From positions 1 to 11,351 of the forward strand of contig CAIOHJ010000089.1 of NCBI GenBank assembly GCA_903858085.1: a DNA stretch of 11,351 nucleotides, in the 5' to 3' direction. This DNA is from an uncultured Chloroflexota bacterium. Its GTDB lineage: Bacteria > Chloroflexota > Anaerolineae > Caldilineales > Caldilineaceae. The notes under the pieces were generated by a model that worked only from the letters and a program-made list of their open reading frames with translations, ran no database searches and was not told where the DNA came from. A program made the translations under genes and the position numbers. This document shows, one piece after another, positions 7,613 through 11,351 of this stretch (the first letter of the stretch is position 1; every line of letters begins with the position of its first letter).

Positions 7613-8601
7613 ATGGCCCTGTTGCAACTGGAGGATCTGCATGCCTGCTATCGAACCGAGGTGTACGGCATCTCTCGCTCGGTGCGCGCAGTGGATGGGG
7701 TCTCCCTGGAGTTGTATGAAAATGAAATCTACGGCATTGCCGGCGAGTCCAGCAGCGGCAAAACCACCCTGATCAAAGTCCTCTCGGGTACCTTCAAACC
7801 GCCGCTGCGCGTCGAATCGGGGCGAGTGCACTACAACTTCGGCAGCTTTGCGGTGGATATGCTGTCGATCGATCCGGAAGAACTGCGTCAGAATGTGCGC
7901 TGGAAACAGATCTCGTATGTGATGCAAGGGTCGATGAGTGTGCTCAACCCCGTGCGCAAAATCATGCGCACCTTCGAGGACATCGTGCGCACCCATCAGG
8001 GGATCGCCGACAAAAAAAGCTTTGTCGAGCAGACACGCCAGCATGTACAGCGTCTGGGACTGCCCCCCGACGTGCTCGACCTCTACCCCCACCAGCTCTC
8101 AGGCGGGATGCGCCAGCGCGTGGCCATTGCCCTGGCGACCGTCTTTCACCCCAGCCTGATCATTGCCGACGAGCCCACGACAGCGTTGGATGTGGTGGTG
8201 CAGCGCGGGGTGCTGCAAATGCTCAAAGAGATTCAGAACGAAAGCGCCAACACGGTGCTGCTGGTGACACACGACCTGGCCGTACACGCCAATATGGCAG
8301 ACCGGGTCGGCATCATGTACGCCGGACGGATTGTGGAAGAGGCCCCCACTGCTGCGATCTTCCAGCGCCCACGCCATCCTTACACCGCACACCTGATCCG
8401 TTCGCTGCCGTCGATCGGGGACAAAACGATCCGCGAGGGACTGGGCGGAGCCCCGCCCAACCTGGCCAGCCCTCCCAACGGCTGCCGTTTCCACCCACGC
8501 TGCCCGCTGGCGATCGACCGCTGCCGCACCGAGGTGCCCCCCCTGACGACAATCGCACCCCAACAGCGGGTCGCCTGCCATCTTGTCACGGAGGCTGGCT
8601 G

Positions 8602-8602
<1 letters not shown>
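7613..8602 (+). CDS. ABC transporter ATP-binding protein, DppD/OppD type
   Basis: 329 residues; one of two cytoplasmic ATPases powering import. Motifs in order: Walker A GESSSGKT (44-51), Q-loop Gln105, signature LSGGMRQRV (162-170), Walker B LIIADEP (182-188), D-loop TALD, and H-loop His220 in VTHD. The C-terminus carries the oligopeptide/dipeptide ATPase extension (HPYTAHLIRSLP) with four spaced cysteines, C291-x5-C297-x6-C304-x17-C322, the pattern seen to hold a 4Fe-4S cluster in mycobacterial Opp-type ATPases. Walker A has Ser at position 47 where the family usually has Gly; the catalytic Lys and Thr are intact. The GGAG ribosome site (7601-7604) lies inside the end of the permease gene. 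The stop overlaps the next start by 1 nt. Confidence 0.95.
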
Positions 8603-9597
<995 letters not shown>

Positions 9598-9633
9598 GTT
9601 CTCGCCTGCCCCACCTGGAAAGTTGTGAATGAG

Positions 9634-11139
9634 ATGAACGAACTCACGCTGGACGCCAAGCTTGCCAAAACCCCGATCGACCGCAACATCTACGGCCACT
9701 TCTCCGAACACCTGGGCCGCTGTATCTATGAAGGCTACTGGGTCGGCCCAGAGTCCTCCATCCCCAATGTGCGGGGCATCCGCAGCGATGTCGTGGCCGC
9801 ACTGCGCAAGATCAAAACCCCCGTGCTGCGCTGGCCAGGGGGCTGTTTCGCCGACGAATACCACTGGATGGATGGGATAGGCCCGCACGAGCAGCGGCCG
9901 ACAATGGTCAACACCCACTGGGGAGGGGTCGTCGAGAACAACCACTTTGGCACACACGAGTTTATGGAGCTGTGCGACCAGCTGGGCTGCGAACCCTACA
10001 TCTGCGGCAACGTCGGCAGCGGGAGCGTGCAGGAGATGTCACAGTGGGTGGAGTACATCACCTTCGACGGCAAAAGCCCGATGGCAGACCTGCGCCGGGC
10101 CAACGGGCGCGCCGAACCTTGGCCAATGAAGTACTTCGGTGTGGGCAACGAAAACTGGGGATGCGGCGGACGCATGACCCCCGACTACTACGCCGACCTC
10201 TACCGACGCTATGCCCTCTATGCCCGCGACTACGGCGACAACCACCTCTATCGGATCGCCTGCGGCGCCAGCGGCGACGACTATCTCTGGACCGAAGTGC
10301 TGATGGCCAAGGCAGGGGACAGCCGCGCCCTGCGCGGCCGCCAGATGGACGGGCTGGCCCTTCACTACTATACGTCGGTCAAACGGCTGCCCGATGGCTC
10401 TCGCGAGGGCTCGGCAACCGAATTCGACGAAGCAGGCTGGATCGAAATCATCGCCAAAGGACGGTTTATCGAAGAGCTGGTGCGCAAACATGGCACCATC
10501 ATGGACAAATACGACCCTGAAAAAAAGGTGGCAATGATCATCGACGAGTGGGGCACCTGGTACGCGGTGGAGCCGGGCACCCACCCGCGCTTTCTCTACC
10601 AGCAAAATACGATGCGAGATGCCCTCGTGGCAGCGCTCTCGCTTGATATCTTCAACAACCATGCTGACCGCGTGCGCATGGCCAACATCGCCCAGACCGT
10701 CAACGTGCTGCAGGCAATGATCCTCACCCGGCAGGAGAAGATGCTGCTCACCCCCACCTACCATGTCTTTGAGATGTATGCCGCCCACCAGGACGCCACC
10801 CTGGTGCCGGTGGATGTGCGCAGCGAACGGTACACACACGCCGGCTACGATGTGCCGGCGATCTCGGCTTCGGCTTCGGTCGACGCAGCAGGCCGGCTGC
10901 AGATCACGCTGAGCAACGCCAACCCCAACCAGGATCTGGCCACCACCCTCTTCGTGCGCGGCTTCCCAGCCACCCAACTGCGCGGTCGCGTCCTGCAGGC
11001 CCCCACCATGCACGCACACAACACCTTTGAACAGCCCAATCAGGTCACCCCCCAACCGTTCACCGGCGCCCGCCGCACAGCCGAAGGGGTCGAATTGGTG
11101 CTGCCCAAAATGTCCGTGGTGGCCCTGGAACTCCAATAA
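9634..11139 (+). CDS. GH51 alpha-L-arabinofuranosidase, cytoplasmic
   Basis: 501 residues, the usual size of single-domain-pair GH51 enzymes: a (beta/alpha)8 barrel (to about 385) and a C-terminal beta domain. GH51 enzymes release alpha-L-arabinofuranose by a retaining mechanism. Landmarks are IDRNIYGHFSEHLGRCIYEG near the N-terminus, RWPGGCFADEYHWMDGIGP, KYFGVGNENWG with the acid/base Glu173, and MIIDEWGTWY with the nucleophile Glu305. There is no signal peptide, so it should act on imported oligosaccharides. The start is ATG 9634, 11 nt after GGAAAG (9617-9622); a GTG at 9625 is in frame but only 2 nt from that site. It is the last clear operon gene and the best clue to the transporter's substrate. 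Some GH51 members also cleave xylosides or glucans, so exact specificity is open. Confidence 0.94.
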   Translation: MNELTLDAKLAKTPIDRNIYGHFSEHLGRCIYEGYWVGPESSIPNVRGIRSDVVAALRKIKTPVLRWPGGCFADEYHWMDGIGPHEQRPTMVNTHWGGVVENNHFGTHEFMELCDQLGCEPYICGNVGSGSVQEMSQWVEYITFDGKSPMADLRRANGRAEPWPMKYFGVGNENWGCGGRMTPDYYADLYRRYALYARDYGDNHLYRIACGASGDDYLWTEVLMAKAGDSRALRGRQMDGLALHYYTSVKRLPDGSREGSATEFDEAGWIEIIAKGRFIEELVRKHGTIMDKYDPEKKVAMIIDEWGTWYAVEPGTHPRFLYQQNTMRDALVAALSLDIFNNHADRVRMANIAQTVNVLQAMILTRQEKMLLTPTYHVFEMYAAHQDATLVPVDVRSERYTHAGYDVPAISASASVDAAGRLQITLSNANPNQDLATTLFVRGFPATQLRGRVLQAPTMHAHNTFEQPNQVTPQPFTGARRTAEGVELVLPKMSVVALELQ

Positions 11140-11175
11140 ACAGGCCCCACCCGCAGACAAAAATCCACACCTCCC

Positions 11176-11209
11176 CCAGAGGCGCCGATCGTTCGATCGG
11201 CGTCTCTGG
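11176..11209 (+). terminator. Long hairpin after the GH51 gene, probable transcript 3' end
   Basis: A 16-bp stem (11176-11191 with 11194-11209) has a single G-U pair and a TT turn, starting 37 nt after the GH51 stop. No U-tract follows directly; the nearest T6 run is at 11256-11261. It could be a U-less terminator, a 3' exonuclease barrier, or a short palindromic repeat. If transcription passes it, the region downstream continues the operon. Confidence 0.45.
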
Positions 11210-11306
11210 AGACAGGCCCCTCTGTGGAGACCCTGCTTGACCGGCAAAAGAGCCCTTTTTTGAAAAATTGAATGAGCAAATTGCCCAGAATTGAGGGAGA
11301 CGAACC

Positions 11307-11351
11307 GTGGCTCCGCACTCCTTGCCGCCGCACCCAGTTCTACATTCAGAC
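11307..11351 (+). CDS. Possible start of a further gene, cut by the window edge
   Basis: A GTG at 11307 opens a frame that stays open to the edge (15 codons, beginning VAPHSLPPHP). A good ribosome site, GAGGGAG (11293-11299), lies 7 nt upstream. I do not recognise the product from so few residues. The orientation would make it the next operon member, and the 167 nt between it and the GH51 stop contain only the hairpin. It may be chance. Confidence 0.35.
   Translation, partial: MAPHSLPPHPVLHSD

Noticed and set aside
9625..9633. GTG start three codons upstream for the GH51 gene
   Set aside because: The only ribosome-site-like sequence, GGAAAG, is 2 nt from the GTG, too close. ATG 9634 matches the usual N-terminus of the family. 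The difference is only three residues.

Overview
The window is GC-rich and densely coding, with no mobile element, CRISPR array or RNA gene that I can see. It reads like an ordinary accessory carbohydrate locus of a Chloroflexota bacterium (Anaerolineae/Caldilineae type). That placement is an inference. It rests on the Tat-type lipoprotein signal followed by an Ala/Pro-rich 'CAAPA' tail, on the PHP-UvrD fusion protein, and on the overall style of the Opp-type sugar transporter operon. I could not test it by search.

Left part, minus strand (1-3350). A LacI-family regulator (2295-3350, TTG start) is followed by, and overlaps by 10 nt, a large gene that runs off the left edge (1-2304, 768 residues visible). 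This second gene fuses an N-terminal PHP/endonuclease Q-like domain with a zinc-ribbon-like segment to a C-terminal UvrD/Rep (SF1A) helicase. The two halves are joined by a Pro/Gln-rich linker built from three 24-bp tandem repeats.

Centre (about 3351-3694). The divergent intergenic region holds a near-consensus sigma70-type promoter (TTGACA, 17 nt, TATACT) firing rightward. Just upstream are three AT-rich half-sites that form a likely regulator operator. The predicted leader of about 225 nt has three stem-loops.

Right part, plus strand (3695-11139). This is one apparent operon: a substrate-binding lipoprotein (SBP family 5), two Dpp/Opp-type permeases, two Dpp/Opp-type ATPases, and a cytoplasmic GH51 alpha-L-arabinofuranosidase. 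Gaps are a 1-nt overlap to 36 nt, except for 65 nt after the binding-protein gene, which hold a strong hairpin. The operon ends in a long hairpin at 11176-11209, and the first codons of a possible further gene lie at the right edge.

Working model (inference): arabinose-containing oligosaccharides from hemicellulose or pectin side chains are bound outside by the lipoprotein, imported by the ABC complex, and trimmed inside by the GH51 enzyme. The divergent LacI-family protein would sense the released sugar and control both directions. The transporter belongs to the family usually labelled 'peptide', so automatic annotation would probably mislabel its substrate. The most unusual items are the PHP-helicase repair fusion translated from the same message as the sugar regulator, the AT-centred triple half-site operator, and the structured leader.
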